Positions 52,123-61,704 of a DNA stretch of 64,000 bases are shown here, piece after piece. The notes under the pieces are model-generated. The model worked only from the letters and a program-made list of their open reading frames with translations. It ran no database searches and had not been told where the DNA came from. Origin of the DNA: Devosia sediminis (GTDB lineage: Bacteria; Pseudomonadota; Alphaproteobacteria; Rhizobiales; Devosiaceae); the NCBI RefSeq assembly GCF_016411825.1, contig NZ_JAEKMH010000002.1, forward strand, positions 496,001 to 560,000, in the 5' to 3' direction. A program made the position numbers and the translations under genes. The stretch's first letter is position 1; every line of letters begins with the position of its first letter.

Positions 52123-53120
52123 ATCGCGTCGGCTCCACGACCGTCGCCGAGGCGCCGATCCTCGAAATGGACAATATCGACAAGGAATTCGTCCTTGGCG
52201 GCGCCTTTCTCAATCAGACTTTCCTCAAGGCACTGTCCGGCGTCTCCCTGCAACTGACGCGGGGCAGGGCGCTGGCGCTGGTCGGGGAATCCGGATCGGG
52301 CAAATCCACCTGCGCCCGCATGCTGGCCGGCGCCTATCAGCCGACCGCGGGAGCCATCCGCTACCGTGGCGAGAACATCACGGGTTTCCATGGCGCGCGG
52401 ATGCAGCGATATCGCGCCCAGGTGCAGATGGTGTTCCAGGATCCGTTCGGATCGCTCAATCCGACGCAGTCCATCGGCTATCACCTTGAACGGCCCATTC
52501 GCCTCCACCGCCCCGACCTCAACGGCAAGGCGGTCGAGGCAGAGATGCTGGCGCTGCTGGAGCGCGTGGGTCTCCGGCCTGCGGCAGACTATCTGAAGCG
52601 CCGCCCGCATGAACTTTCGGGCGGACAGCGCCAGCGCGTCGCCATTGCAAGGGCCCTGTCGGTGCAGCCTGACGTCCTGCTGGCCGATGAGCCCACGTCC
52701 ATGCTCGACGTCTCGGTCCGTCTCGGCATCCTCAACCTGCTGGAAGACCTCAAGCGCGATCGTCACCTGGCCGCGCTCTACATCACGCATGACATCGCCA
52801 CCGCGCGCTATTTCGCAGAGGAAACGGCCGTGATGTATGCCGGGCATCTGGTGGAGCAGGGGCCGAGCCAGGAAATCACCGACAACCCGCGGCACCCCTA
52901 TACCCAGTTGCTGATCGAATCCGTGCCCAATCCGGCCCGCAAGATCGAGACCGGTCGGGCACGCCGGGCTGCCGATATACCGCTATGGACCCGCGACAGT
53001 CGCGGCTGCCCTTTCGTATCGCGCTGCCCGCGCGCAACTGCGATCTGCAAGGAAACCATGCCGGGTCCGACGGTAGTGGGCCCGGGGCATATGGTGCGGT
53101 GTCATAACCTTTACGGATGA
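52104..53120 (+). CDS. Family 5 ABC transporter ATP-binding protein (DppF type)
   Basis: 338 aa. Walker A GESGSGKST, MVFQDPFGSLNPTQSI, signature LSGGQRQR, Walker B LLADEPTSMLDVS, ITHDIATARYF, and a C-terminal Cys motif (GCPFVSRCPRATAICKE). The N-terminal 20 residues are longer than usual. Last gene of the LacI-linked operon; its final codons overlap those of the convergent ligase-like gene by 10 bp, and no terminator hairpin is visible there. Confidence 0.93.
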   Translation: MSLVELDRVGSTTVAEAPILEMDNIDKEFVLGGAFLNQTFLKALSGVSLQLTRGRALALVGESGSGKSTCARMLAGAYQPTAGAIRYRGENITGFHGARMQRYRAQVQMVFQDPFGSLNPTQSIGYHLERPIRLHRPDLNGKAVEAEMLALLERVGLRPAADYLKRRPHELSGGQRQRVAIARALSVQPDVLLADEPTSMLDVSVRLGILNLLEDLKRDRHLAALYITHDIATARYFAEETAVMYAGHLVEQGPSQEITDNPRHPYTQLLIESVPNPARKIETGRARRAADIPLWTRDSRGCPFVSRCPRATAICKETMPGPTVVGPGHMVRCHNLYG

Positions 53121-54346
53121 TCGGAGAGCGAGCAGGCCGACAGATTGTCCTCGATGAGCACGTTATCCGGTGTCGTCAGTAGCCCCACCATGACGCAGAT
53201 CGCGGCAAAAGTCGTGGTCAGCGTCAGAATGCCGAACATCGCATTGGTCAACCCCATGACGAAGAAGCCGGCGACAAGGGTGACGGTAAGGACAATGGTG
53301 AAGGACCTGTGGGCCGATGGTGGCGCACGCAGCGCTTCGACGATCGGCGCCAGCAGCAGAAGTCCATAGGCAACGAGGCCAAAAATCCCGGCGCTTGCGG
53401 CCATGTCGACGATATCGTTGTGCAGGTGTGGCGTGCCGGAAAATGCTCCATTAGCGAGCGCACTCGCGACATTCGTGAAATCAATGGGGCCATGGCCGAA
53501 GATCGGGGCTGCCAAGAACGCCTGGAAGCCCGCGGCGTACATCTGCATGCGAAGATCGGTGGAAGCACCAGTGGGCAGGCCGTTGAGCATCGCTGCCGCG
53601 AAATCCGACGTGATCCGCGAGATGGCTGACAACTGACCGGCGCCCAAGACCACCGCCACTACCCCAACCAAGCCAAGAGCTATGACACTCAGTGCCAGAA
53701 CACGGCGGGGAACCAGACGGACACATGCCGCTGTCACGAGTGCCACGATGATCATGGCGGCATAGGCGACGACCGCCCCCCTCGTGCCGGACAGGACTAC
53801 CGCAATGGCCGCCATAAGGGGCGCCACGACGAAGATGAACCGTTGGTGTGAACTGATTGTAGCCGCGCCCACGAGAGCAACCATGCCCACAAGCAGGGCA
53901 ACGTCGGCGAAATGAATTGGATTGGCGACCATTTCCCCCGCCCTTGTCGTGCCGGTGGCCTGCACCTCGATGATGGCCATGATGGCAGCGCCCGTAGCGC
54001 CTCCGAGCGCCGATACGCCGATGAGGGATACATGGGTCGAGGCGCTTCCCGCCCCTAGCCAGCCGAGCAGAGGCAGCACGGCAAGCATGGGTGCGAAATA
54101 GAGAACGCCTACCAGGCCATCGAAACCGGCAGCCGCAAGGTATGCAACAGCGAGCAGGCCGAGGGCGAAAAGAGGCATCCAGACGATGGGGCGCCGAACA
54201 TGCTGCGTGGAGCCTGGCCAGGCCAGCAGAAGGCCAAGCGCTCCGACTATGAGAAAGATCGTGTTGCCCGCCTCCGGTGCGACAGGGGACATGGCAAACA
54301 CGGCGATCAAGGCGAGCGCCGGAAGGATGGACTTGTAGCTGGTCAT
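53111..54346 (-). CDS. O-antigen ligase/polymerase-like membrane protein (Wzy_C family)
   Basis: 411 aa, about ten to twelve helices. The family features are an inner motif VLSGTRGAVVAYAAM, then a large periplasmic loop (DLRMQMYAAGFQAFLAAPIFGHGP) and HLHNDIVDMAASAGIFGLVAY, where Arg and His residues act in O-antigen ligase (WaaL) or polymerase (Wzy). These join lipid-linked glycan to lipid A core or extend it. It is divergent from lptD. Which of the two activities applies cannot be told from sequence. Confidence 0.8.
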   Translation of the reverse strand: MTSYKSILPALALIAVFAMSPVAPEAGNTIFLIVGALGLLLAWPGSTQHVRRPIVWMPLFALGLLAVAYLAAAGFDGLVGVLYFAPMLAVLPLLGWLGAGSASTHVSLIGVSALGGATGAAIMAIIEVQATGTTRAGEMVANPIHFADVALLVGMVALVGAATISSHQRFIFVVAPLMAAIAVVLSGTRGAVVAYAAMIIVALVTAACVRLVPRRVLALSVIALGLVGVVAVVLGAGQLSAISRITSDFAAAMLNGLPTGASTDLRMQMYAAGFQAFLAAPIFGHGPIDFTNVASALANGAFSGTPHLHNDIVDMAASAGIFGLVAYGLLLLAPIVEALRAPPSAHRSFTIVLTVTLVAGFFVMGLTNAMFGILTLTTTFAAICVMVGLLTTPDNVLIEDNLSACSLSDHP

Positions 54347-54397
54347 GACCCTCTAGTAGTGACCGGTCCGGGTCGCGGCAAGAGCGCGGCATCGAGC

Positions 54398-54413
54398 GTG
54401 CTGAAATCAGCAC
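54398..54413. promoter_or_regulatory. Palindrome in the ligase-lptD divergent region
   Basis: GTGCTGAAATCAGCAC has perfect 7-bp arms around AA. It lies about 50 bp upstream of the ligase-like gene start in a 252-bp divergent region. Operator function is inferred only from symmetry and position. Confidence 0.4.
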
Positions 54414-54479
54414 AGTGTGGTTCATAAGCCGGGAGGGACAGGAAGGTTTGTACATTCTTCATTGCCCACCTCTAGATTG

Positions 54480-54496
54480 AACGGTAATTTACCGTT
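54480..54496. promoter_or_regulatory. Second palindrome, upstream of lptD
   Basis: AACGGTAATTTACCGTT has perfect 8-bp arms around a central T, in a locally AT-rich stretch about 100 bp before the lptD start. The palindrome is different from the one at 54398, so two regulators or a structured site may be involved. Confidence 0.45.
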
Positions 54497-54598
54497 GCGG
54501 GCGTTCGGCTTCGGACGGCGTTTTGGTTTTCTGAAGTCAACGTGTGTGGTCATGCCGAGCCGATGTTCCGGAGCAAAGAGCGCGAGAGGGACCTGGCG

Positions 54599-56896
54599 AT
54601 GAAGGCCAGTATACGCTCGCACCTGCTGCGAGGCGCAGTTCTTGCCGTTATCACCGCCGCCACACTCGCGCCTGTCAGCGCGCAGGGCCTGCTTCCTCAG
54701 GATTTCTTCAACGCCCCCATCGATCCGTCTGCACCGACCGCCATCGAGGCGGACGAACTGGTTTTCGATTCTATTCAGAATGTCATCCGCGCGCGCGGGG
54801 ACGTGGTCCTTCGGGTCAGTGGCTACACCCTTACCGGCCGGGAGCTGATCTACCGCCGGAACGAAGGCGCGATGGAGCTGATCGGCGACGCCACCGTCAC
54901 CGATCCTTCCGGCAATGTGTCGCGCAGCGAGACGCTGAATCTGACGGGTGGGCTGAAACGGGCCGTGCTGGACAGCATGACGCTGACCGCGCATGACGGC
55001 TCCCGCATCACGGCTGACAGCGCCGAGTACGACCAGGTTCTCAACTCGATCCTCACCGATGCGCAGTATGCGCCCTGCGGCGACTGCGTGGGTCCCCAAG
55101 GCCAGCGCATTGGTTGGTCGATCAGCGCGGCGCGCATCGTCCAGAATGCCGAGGACAATTCGATCACGCTGGAGCAACCCTCGATTGCCCTGCTCGGTAT
55201 TCCAGTGGCCTGGCTGCCCTATCTCTGGCTGCCCGATCTGAGCAACGAGGCGCTCGAAAGCATTCCGCGGCCCAGCCTGGGGTATACGGACAAGATCGGT
55301 GTCAAGGTCGAGGTGCCGTTTACCGTCTATTCGACCCGCCACACCAGCATCATCCTCAGCCCGACATTGCTGACCGGGCAAGGCTTTCTCATGGGGGCCG
55401 AGTGGCTTCAGCGCTTCGATCGCGGCTCCTTCAGCATCAAGGCGTCGGGCCTCTACCAGTACAACAAGATGGCCTTCACCTTCGCCGATGCACAGCGCGA
55501 CTGGCGCGGCGCCATCCAGGCATCGGGCGAGTTCAAACCAGTCGAGGATTGGACTGTCGGCGCAGCATATTCGGTGTTCACTGACAGCGCCTATTTCGGA
55601 GATTACCTCCTCGACCCGAGACGATCCGCCATAAACGAAGTCTATGCAACTCACCTGACGGACGACACTTACATCGACGCCCGTATCCAGGAGTTCAACC
55701 TTCTCGGCGACAACACTCGGCAGACGCGCGACCAGCAGGGCATAGCGCTGCCCAATGTCCAAGTGGCGCGCACCTTCACATTGCCGGACAACGGCGGCCG
55801 GATCGAGGTTGAGGGGCGTCTCCTGGCCATGTCGCGCAAAGCGGACTCGACCGCGACGATCAATGGCATTCCCTATGACTATGGCTATGCTGGCAATCGC
55901 GTGCACGGCATGGCGCTGGCCAGTTGGCAGAACCAGTGGATTGCCGGCGGCGCCGTTTTCACGCCCTTCGTCGGCCTACGCCTCGATGCCGCCGCCTATG
56001 ACGGCAACAGCGCCTTGGCTTCCGCGCCGCCCGAACAGACCTTGCTTAGTGCCACCCCGATCGTCGCGCTCGACATGCGCTATCCGTTGGTGGCCTACGG
56101 CTCCGGCGTCACCCACCTGATCGAGCCGATCGCTCAGATTGTCTTTCGCGGTGCCTCAACCACGGAGCCGGGCATTACCAACGAGGACTCCCAGAGCCTC
56201 GTCTTCGACGACACCAATGTGTTCAGTTACAACCGCTTCAGCGGGATCGACAGGCAGGAAACGGGTCTGCGCGCCAATATCGGCGGACGCTACTTGGCCA
56301 CGCTCGGTGAAGGCAGTTACGTCGAGCTCGTTGCCGGGCAATCGTTCCAACTTGCCGATGTGAACGCCTTTGCCATACCCAACCGGCAACAAGTCGGTGT
56401 CGGATCGGGCCTGGAAAATGCTGCATCCTATACCGTCCTCGGCGCCTATGGGATGATCGCGGATACGCTCAAGGCGGGCGCCAAGATCCAGGTGGACACA
56501 GGCGCGCTGGCAGTAAGCCGGGCTAGCCTGGGCGTCAGCTATAGCCAGGACGGCTGGTCAGGCGCGCTGAACTACGGATATGCGCGCGCCACCCCCCAGG
56601 CCGGCAATGTCCGCGACATGCATGAAATCGGCGCCGAAGTGTCGGTTCCGATCACGGAATACTGGACGATTTCGGGCAATGCCTATTGGGACATCAATGC
56701 CGGCAGTTACCTGCAGGTCGGCGGAGGCCTGGGCTATAACGATGGTTACCTGGCCTTCGGCGCTGGGGTGTCGCGCACGGGTCCGACGCATTCCTCCCCC
56801 AACGACCTGCGGGCGACTGCCTCGTTCCGGCTGATGGCTCCTGCGGGTTTCGAGGCCGGCTACACGGGCTCGGTGCCGGTTGGCGCCCTGAGATAG
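54599..56896 (+). CDS. lptD: LPS-assembly outer membrane protein LptD
   Basis: 765 aa, signal peptide ending PVSAQ. An N-terminal OstA/LptA-like jellyroll (about 45-180: AIEADELVFDSIQNVIRARGDVVLRVSGYTLTGRELIYRRNEGAMELIGDATVTDPSG) is followed by YAPCGDC, WSISAARI and LLGIPVAWLPYLWLPDLS, which mark LptD in alphaproteobacteria. A C-terminal beta-barrel of repeating amphipathic strands follows. It would insert LPS into the outer leaflet. ATG chosen with GAGAGGGA upstream. The usual surA-pdxA-ksgA neighbours are absent. Confidence 0.85.
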   Translation: MKASIRSHLLRGAVLAVITAATLAPVSAQGLLPQDFFNAPIDPSAPTAIEADELVFDSIQNVIRARGDVVLRVSGYTLTGRELIYRRNEGAMELIGDATVTDPSGNVSRSETLNLTGGLKRAVLDSMTLTAHDGSRITADSAEYDQVLNSILTDAQYAPCGDCVGPQGQRIGWSISAARIVQNAEDNSITLEQPSIALLGIPVAWLPYLWLPDLSNEALESIPRPSLGYTDKIGVKVEVPFTVYSTRHTSIILSPTLLTGQGFLMGAEWLQRFDRGSFSIKASGLYQYNKMAFTFADAQRDWRGAIQASGEFKPVEDWTVGAAYSVFTDSAYFGDYLLDPRRSAINEVYATHLTDDTYIDARIQEFNLLGDNTRQTRDQQGIALPNVQVARTFTLPDNGGRIEVEGRLLAMSRKADSTATINGIPYDYGYAGNRVHGMALASWQNQWIAGGAVFTPFVGLRLDAAAYDGNSALASAPPEQTLLSATPIVALDMRYPLVAYGSGVTHLIEPIAQIVFRGASTTEPGITNEDSQSLVFDDTNVFSYNRFSGIDRQETGLRANIGGRYLATLGEGSYVELVAGQSFQLADVNAFAIPNRQQVGVGSGLENAASYTVLGAYGMIADTLKAGAKIQVDTGALAVSRASLGVSYSQDGWSGALNYGYARATPQAGNVRDMHEIGAEVSVPITEYWTISGNAYWDINAGSYLQVGGGLGYNDGYLAFGAGVSRTGPTHSSPNDLRATASFRLMAPAGFEAGYTGSVPVGALR

Positions 56897-56906
56897 GAGA
56901 GAAGCC

Positions 56907-57410
56907 ATGATCTCGCGACTTCTCATGACAGGCCTCGCCGCTGGTCTTGTGACGACTGTGCTGACCGGATGCGCCAGTTTCGCGCCGGTCTATGGCGGCC
57001 ATGCCGGTGGCGGAGCGCATAGTGTCCGTTTCAATTTCGCGTCGCCGGATAGCCGGCTTGAGCAGATTATCTTCGATCGGCTTAAAGTGGCTTTCCCCGG
57101 TCCGGCGTTGCCGGGCGATCCGGTGCTTGACCTTGTGGTGACCCGGTCCACACCTGCGGGGTCCAATTCAGACGCTTATGCAGTCGCGCGGCCAGTCAAT
57201 GTGCGCATTGAAGCAACGGTGACTATCGCCCGGGACGGAGAACCCGTCTTTGAAGCCAAGCGTTTCGCCGATACGGCCTATCAGGGCGGGAAACTGGCGT
57301 CTACAAACGCGATTTCAAACCTTGAAGCCGAAAGGACCGCCGCCGAGGGCGTCGCGGAATCCCTGCGCCTGGCACTGCTCGCATTCTCCGCCAACGGAAA
57401 TCCAATCTGA
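56907..57410 (+). CDS. lptE: Outer-membrane lipoprotein, LptE-like
   Basis: 167 aa lipoprotein with lipobox LTGCAS. FAPVYGGHAGG resembles the CGFRPLYG start of alphaproteobacterial LptE. The body has LEQIIFDRLKVAFPG, a beta segment with NVRIEATVTIARDGEPVFEAKRF, and a C-terminal helix (SNLEAERTAAEGVAESLRLALLAF) similar to the ERxAA...IxxRL segment of LptE. It lies 10 nt after lptD in the same direction with AGGAGAG upstream, so it is probably the plug partner of LptD. The family match is by pattern and context. Confidence 0.65.
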   Translation: MISRLLMTGLAAGLVTTVLTGCASFAPVYGGHAGGGAHSVRFNFASPDSRLEQIIFDRLKVAFPGPALPGDPVLDLVVTRSTPAGSNSDAYAVARPVNVRIEATVTIARDGEPVFEAKRFADTAYQGGKLASTNAISNLEAERTAAEGVAESLRLALLAFSANGNPI

Positions 57411-57731
57411 GTTCGTCATATTGCCAAAGTCCGAAACGTGTCGTTCTGGTGGCGGCCCGTAAGCGTTCGGCCAATCTGGCAACTTTGACAATCGGCCGCG
57501 CAAATCCAGCCGTCTTCAGCGATACTGCTCCCGTGGTCAGCTATCTAAACCGTCGTGGACATATGTGGAGAATGTGGATATCGGCGTGTAGGGATGCGCT
57601 TATCGTGCTAATGGCCGATAACGCACTTTGCTTGCAGTCGGCCAGTTTTGGACTTCACGTGCGCAATGTAAGGCAGATAGGCCACGTCATCAGCGCTGGT
57701 CCCATGGGCGCCAAACAAGAATAATCATCTT
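57411..57731 (+). other. 321-bp non-coding gap before the glycan gene block
   Basis: The composition is less GC-rich than flanking genes. A 91-codon frame (57449-57724, GTG) has no ribosome site and no recognisable features, so I do not call it a gene. A TTGACA occurs at 57485-57490 but without a convincing -10. No strong hairpin or operator is seen. The gap probably carries the promoter of the dehydratase gene. Confidence 0.4.
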
Positions 57732-59600
57732 ATGCTCTCTCAGTTGCTGCGAACTATTAGCGGTCTTCCGCGATCAACCAAGAGGTTGGTGACCGTCCTT
57801 TTCGACGTCGTGATCCTGTGTCTGTCGTTATGGGCCAGCTTTTCGCTGCGATACGACACCTGGAACCCTCCTGGAACGGTCGATGATTTGGTGCTGATCG
57901 CACTGGCTCCAGCAGTGTCGATCCCAATCTTTGCCAGGCTGGGCCTTTATCGCGCTGTTATTCGCTATCTCCCCGAACGCGCCATGTGGACGATTGTCCA
58001 GGCGACCACGTTGGCCGTCCTGTTCTGGGTGGCCGCGGTGTTCTTGCTGGAATTCATCGGTCGCGGTGCCTTGCCCCGCTCTGTGCCTCTTCTCTACTGG
58101 GCGATCTCGACGGTTCTGATTGCGGGCAGCAGGTATCTGGCAAAAAGGGTGTTGGTGGCAGGGGCTGGACAAAGTCAGCTTCTTCGACCGGCGCTGGTCT
58201 ACGGAGCCGGAGAAGCCGGGATACACCTGGTCAACGCCTTTCGCCTCGCGGGTGGGCGCCAGATAGTTGGGTTCATTGACGACAATTCCGCGATCCAGGG
58301 TCGGGATGTTGCTGGCGTCAGGGTCTATTCTCCGACGCGGCTCGAGGGATTGATAGAGCGGTTCGGCGTCACCGAGCTTATTATCTCCATTCCATCGCTC
58401 AGTGCGCGCCGTCGACAGGAAATACTGGAGCGTGTCGCCGGGCGCGGGGTTGCAATCCGATCTATTCCAGCAATTTCCGATCTCATCGACGGAAAGCTTA
58501 TTGTCGGGCAGATTCGCGAGGTAGATATCGACGAACTGCTTGGCCGTTCCGCCGTTGCTGCCAACACTGAATTGCTGCAGGACATGATCGAGGGGAAGAT
58601 CGTCCTGGTGACCGGCGCCGGCGGTTCGATCGGGTCCGAACTATGCCGGCTTGTGTCGCGATGGCGCCCCCAACGATTGGTGCTCCTGGAAGCAAACGAA
58701 TTCGCGCTGTACAGGATCGACAAAGAACTCGCGCAACTGCCCGATGTTTCCGTTGTTCCCATTCTTGCATCGGTCGCCGACCAAGATGCCGTGGCGCGTG
58801 CGCTCAAGCTTCACAGGGTGCAGGTCGTCTTCCATGCCGCAGCGCACAAGCATGTGCCTTTAGTGGAAGCGAACGCCATCGAGGGCATGCGTAACAATAT
58901 TCTGGGGACCAAGGTCATCTCTGACCTTGCCTTTGAGGCTGGAGTCGAAAGCTTCGTCCTAATCTCGTCTGACAAAGCGGTCCGACCGACCAACGTCATG
59001 GGTGCTACCAAACGCTGGGCAGAACTGATCGTACGGGACAAGGCCGAGCTTGCGCGGGAACGCGGCACAGGCCAGCGGTTCTGTGCCGTTCGTTTTGGCA
59101 ATGTCCTGGGTTCGAACGGGTCTGTTGTGCCGCTCTTCAAGGAGCAGATCGCTCGGGGAGGCCCGGTGACATTAACGGACGTCGGGATGACCCGGTACTT
59201 CATGTCCATTCATGAAGCCGCGGAATTGATCGTCCAAGCAAGCGCGCTATCCCAAGGGGGAGACATTTTTCTGCTCGATATGGGAGAGCCCATCCTGATC
59301 AGAGACTTGGCGGAAAACATGATCAGGCTGGCCGGTTTTACAGTTCGTGACGAGCACCACGTCAATGGCGACATCGAAATCGTAGTGACGGGGAAGAGGC
59401 CCGGCGAGAAGATGTACGAGGAACTCTTCTACGATGATGACAGTGCCCTCCAAACCAGCCACGCCAAGATCATGCGTGCTGAGTCCATGGGTACGGAACC
59501 GAACCTCGACGATGCCTTGTCCAAGTTGATCGCTGCCATGGACCAGGGGGACGAACCACTCGCTCGCTCCATCCTCTTCGACTTCATCACGGAACGATAG
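57732..59600 (+). CDS. Membrane-bound nucleotide-sugar 4,6-dehydratase (PglF/WbpM/CapD family)
   Basis: 622 aa. Four N-terminal helices (about 20-130), a CoA-binding-like Rossmann domain (about 145-270), then the catalytic extended SDR domain starting LVTGAGGSIGSELCRL. The active-site segment SSDKAVRPTNVMGATKRWAEL has Asp-Lys and Met in place of the usual Tyr (MGATK), the hallmark of PglF/FlaA1-type UDP-GlcNAc C6 dehydratases. It makes a UDP-4-keto-6-deoxy sugar, the entry point to bacillosamine, QuiNAc, FucNAc or legionaminic-type sugars. Confidence 0.92.
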   Translation: MLSQLLRTISGLPRSTKRLVTVLFDVVILCLSLWASFSLRYDTWNPPGTVDDLVLIALAPAVSIPIFARLGLYRAVIRYLPERAMWTIVQATTLAVLFWVAAVFLLEFIGRGALPRSVPLLYWAISTVLIAGSRYLAKRVLVAGAGQSQLLRPALVYGAGEAGIHLVNAFRLAGGRQIVGFIDDNSAIQGRDVAGVRVYSPTRLEGLIERFGVTELIISIPSLSARRRQEILERVAGRGVAIRSIPAISDLIDGKLIVGQIREVDIDELLGRSAVAANTELLQDMIEGKIVLVTGAGGSIGSELCRLVSRWRPQRLVLLEANEFALYRIDKELAQLPDVSVVPILASVADQDAVARALKLHRVQVVFHAAAHKHVPLVEANAIEGMRNNILGTKVISDLAFEAGVESFVLISSDKAVRPTNVMGATKRWAELIVRDKAELARERGTGQRFCAVRFGNVLGSNGSVVPLFKEQIARGGPVTLTDVGMTRYFMSIHEAAELIVQASALSQGGDIFLLDMGEPILIRDLAENMIRLAGFTVRDEHHVNGDIEIVVTGKRPGEKMYEELFYDDDSALQTSHAKIMRAESMGTEPNLDDALSKLIAAMDQGDEPLARSILFDFITER

Positions 59601-59734
59601 CGCCTTGGCTATTCCAGGACGTTGCGGCCCAGGCGACACGCCATTTCCGGACGATTAATGCTAGAGACCATATTCGCACGCGTCCGCAAGGACGCTGCTC
59701 TACCTTTCAGCGGCCGTTCACATGAAGTAGTCGG

Positions 59735-60763
59735 ATGCATCCTCAGCGAGTTGTGACAGTTGATTTTGCTCGAGGGCTCCTGGCCATCGGCGTTCTTTTT
59801 TATCACGTGTTGGCTTATCAAGGACACACGCCGCTCGTCCAAATCGGCCGCTTTGGGGTCTATGCCTTCTTCGTAATCAGCGGCTTTGCGCTGTATCTGA
59901 ACTACCGCAATCTCGTCTTTTCCGGAGTGGCGCTTCAGACCTATTTCATCGCACGCTTCAGTCGCATCGCGCCGCTTTACTATCTCGCCACTGGACTGTC
60001 GCTGGTCGCCTATGGTCTATCGGACTTCTCGTTCCGAAAGCTGTTTCTCAACCTGACATTCATCTTCGGTGTTGCCAACCCAGGCGAGGCGTCGATGGTC
60101 ACCGGAGGCTGGTCAATTGGGATCGAGATGGCATTCTATGCGATCTTCCCGGTCATCATTGTCCTGTGCGGTGGAAATTTGCGCCGACTGATTGCGCTAT
60201 GTCTCGTCTCTGTGTTCACGCAGCTTGTGTTCGTGAATGACATACTGACGGGAGTGAGCTTTGGCGATGCCTGGGTCGAGTACACGCAACCGGTCGCTTT
60301 CTTCGGGTATTTTGCCAGCGGGTGCCTGCTGGGCGAAATCCTGCTCCGGCGGGCTAGCAGGAAGGGGCGCCCCGGTGCCTACATAATTGTCGCCATTTGT
60401 ATTCTTCCGTTCTTGTTCGTTCCTCTTCAAGATTCAACGATTCTTACGGGCTGGATCGGCCTATTGCTTTGCATGGCGACGATCTTTGGCATCACGGCCG
60501 TCGCCTTTCTGCCGGAGCCGCGCGGTCCTTTCCGGCTTGTTGCCGAGTGGGTCGGAAGGATGAGTTACCCAGTGTATCTTCTCCATCCTGTGGTCTATTT
60601 CTATGTCGCGAAGCTTCCGGAAGCGGGATTTCATCTCCCCCTGACCATAGCCGCCACATTCGTCCTATCGGAAGTGGTTCATCGGTTCATCGAACGTCCG
60701 TCGATCCGCTTTTTGCGTTCGCGCTTGGGCAGTTCGGCGCGCGGGCAACATGCAGCGGCATAG
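59735..60763 (+). CDS. Acyltransferase family 3 membrane protein (OafA/NodX-like)
   Basis: 342 aa, about ten helices. VVTVDFARGLLAIGVLFYHVLAYQG carries the catalytic His (FYHV), and the Arg-containing FIARFSRIAPLYYLATG and GGWSIGIEMAFYAIFPV match the family. It likely adds an acetyl or other acyl group to a surface glycan. Start: ATG at 59735 used; GTG at 59753 (VTVDFARG) is also possible. Codon use and composition are more AT-rich than upstream genes, as is common in O-antigen loci. Confidence 0.88.
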   Translation: MHPQRVVTVDFARGLLAIGVLFYHVLAYQGHTPLVQIGRFGVYAFFVISGFALYLNYRNLVFSGVALQTYFIARFSRIAPLYYLATGLSLVAYGLSDFSFRKLFLNLTFIFGVANPGEASMVTGGWSIGIEMAFYAIFPVIIVLCGGNLRRLIALCLVSVFTQLVFVNDILTGVSFGDAWVEYTQPVAFFGYFASGCLLGEILLRRASRKGRPGAYIIVAICILPFLFVPLQDSTILTGWIGLLLCMATIFGITAVAFLPEPRGPFRLVAEWVGRMSYPVYLLHPVVYFYVAKLPEAGFHLPLTIAATFVLSEVVHRFIERPSIRFLRSRLGSSARGQHAAA

Positions 60764-60819
60764 TGGTCAGCCTGGCTTGCTTTGTTCGCCCTGAGCGCGC
60801 CGCAACAGCGATGGATTGC

Positions 60820-61704
60820 TTATCGCTGCTTGGCCCATTGACGTGGGTCGAGGACACTTTCTTCCGACCTGTTTGATCGCGCAATAGCGGCCAGTTCGTC
60901 CACCAGATCCAACGATACGGCACCTGTGTAAGATGCAAGGAGCTCGTCGAGTTCCTCCCTCTTGGAAAGGCCACAGACGAGGCCCCGTGCTCCGGGCATA
61001 GACATGACCCAGGCCATACATAATTGCTGGCGTGTGGCGCTATGGCGGGAAGCCAAGTCGTCTAAAGCGGAAAGCAGAGGAGCAAGGCTTTCGAAGGTCG
61101 TAGGAAGCTGTCGCCGGTCCGCTAGTAGAAGACCCTGCAGGAACACAGACCGATAGTGGATATCGATCCCTGCGCGGTGGAGCGCGCGTGCAGTACCATC
61201 GTTGAGCAGACGCGTATCGGCTATACTTGCGGGAAGCTGTACCACGTCGGGTGTAAAGACGGCCAACGTCCGTTCCACATCACTTGTGTCATATAGCGAT
61301 GCCCCAATTCGGCTCACGCGGCCAAGCTCCACTTGCTCATGCAGAGCCCCCACGGCCTCCAACGCCCGCTGCCGATCTTCGAAGATCGAGGGAGTATGAA
61401 AAAGCACCACGTCAAGCCGATCACGACGCAAGAGCCGAAGACTTTGGGTGATCTCGTCAGCAATGGCTTTTGCGTCGATTCCGTCGATCTTTGTTACGAC
61501 TGAAAACGGCTGAGCCGAGTCACGGCCGAGGCGGGCCAGAGCATCACCGTACTTGATGGAGCTGTCCAGCCACCGTAGCTGGCCCTGCGCACTTCCTAGG
61601 ATCGCGTCGAGCACCTCGTCACTGACCCGACCCTCGCGGTTAGTGATACCGTAGTCGAGCCCGAACTGGGCGGTTCCCAAAATCAGATCAACATTGTGTG
61701 GCAT
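60820..61704 (-). CDS. Aldo/keto reductase family protein of the glycan locus
   Basis: 294 aa, TIM-barrel fold: VDLILGTAQFGLDYGITNREGRVSDEVLDAIL, LDSSIKYGDA (Asp and Tyr of the catalytic tetrad), VVTKIDG (Lys), DVVLFHTPSIF (His), and QQLCMAWVMSMPGARGLVCGLSKREELDE at the cofactor end. Start MPHNVDLILG; the upstream part of the frame is a shadow. Similar reductases recur in nonulosonic-acid and O-antigen loci, with uncertain roles. It is divergent from pseC. Confidence 0.85.
   Translation of the reverse strand: MPHNVDLILGTAQFGLDYGITNREGRVSDEVLDAILGSAQGQLRWLDSSIKYGDALARLGRDSAQPFSVVTKIDGIDAKAIADEITQSLRLLRRDRLDVVLFHTPSIFEDRQRALEAVGALHEQVELGRVSRIGASLYDTSDVERTLAVFTPDVVQLPASIADTRLLNDGTARALHRAGIDIHYRSVFLQGLLLADRRQLPTTFESLAPLLSALDDLASRHSATRQQLCMAWVMSMPGARGLVCGLSKREELDELLASYTGAVSLDLVDELAAIARSNRSEESVLDPRQWAKQR

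Noticed and set aside
53309..53636. Plus-strand frames opposite the O-antigen ligase-like gene
   Set aside because: They are shadows of a clear polytopic membrane protein on the minus strand.
57449..57724. 91-codon frame between lptE-like and dehydratase genes
   Set aside because: GTG start without Shine-Dalgarno, no recognisable features, and poor codon usage for this genome.
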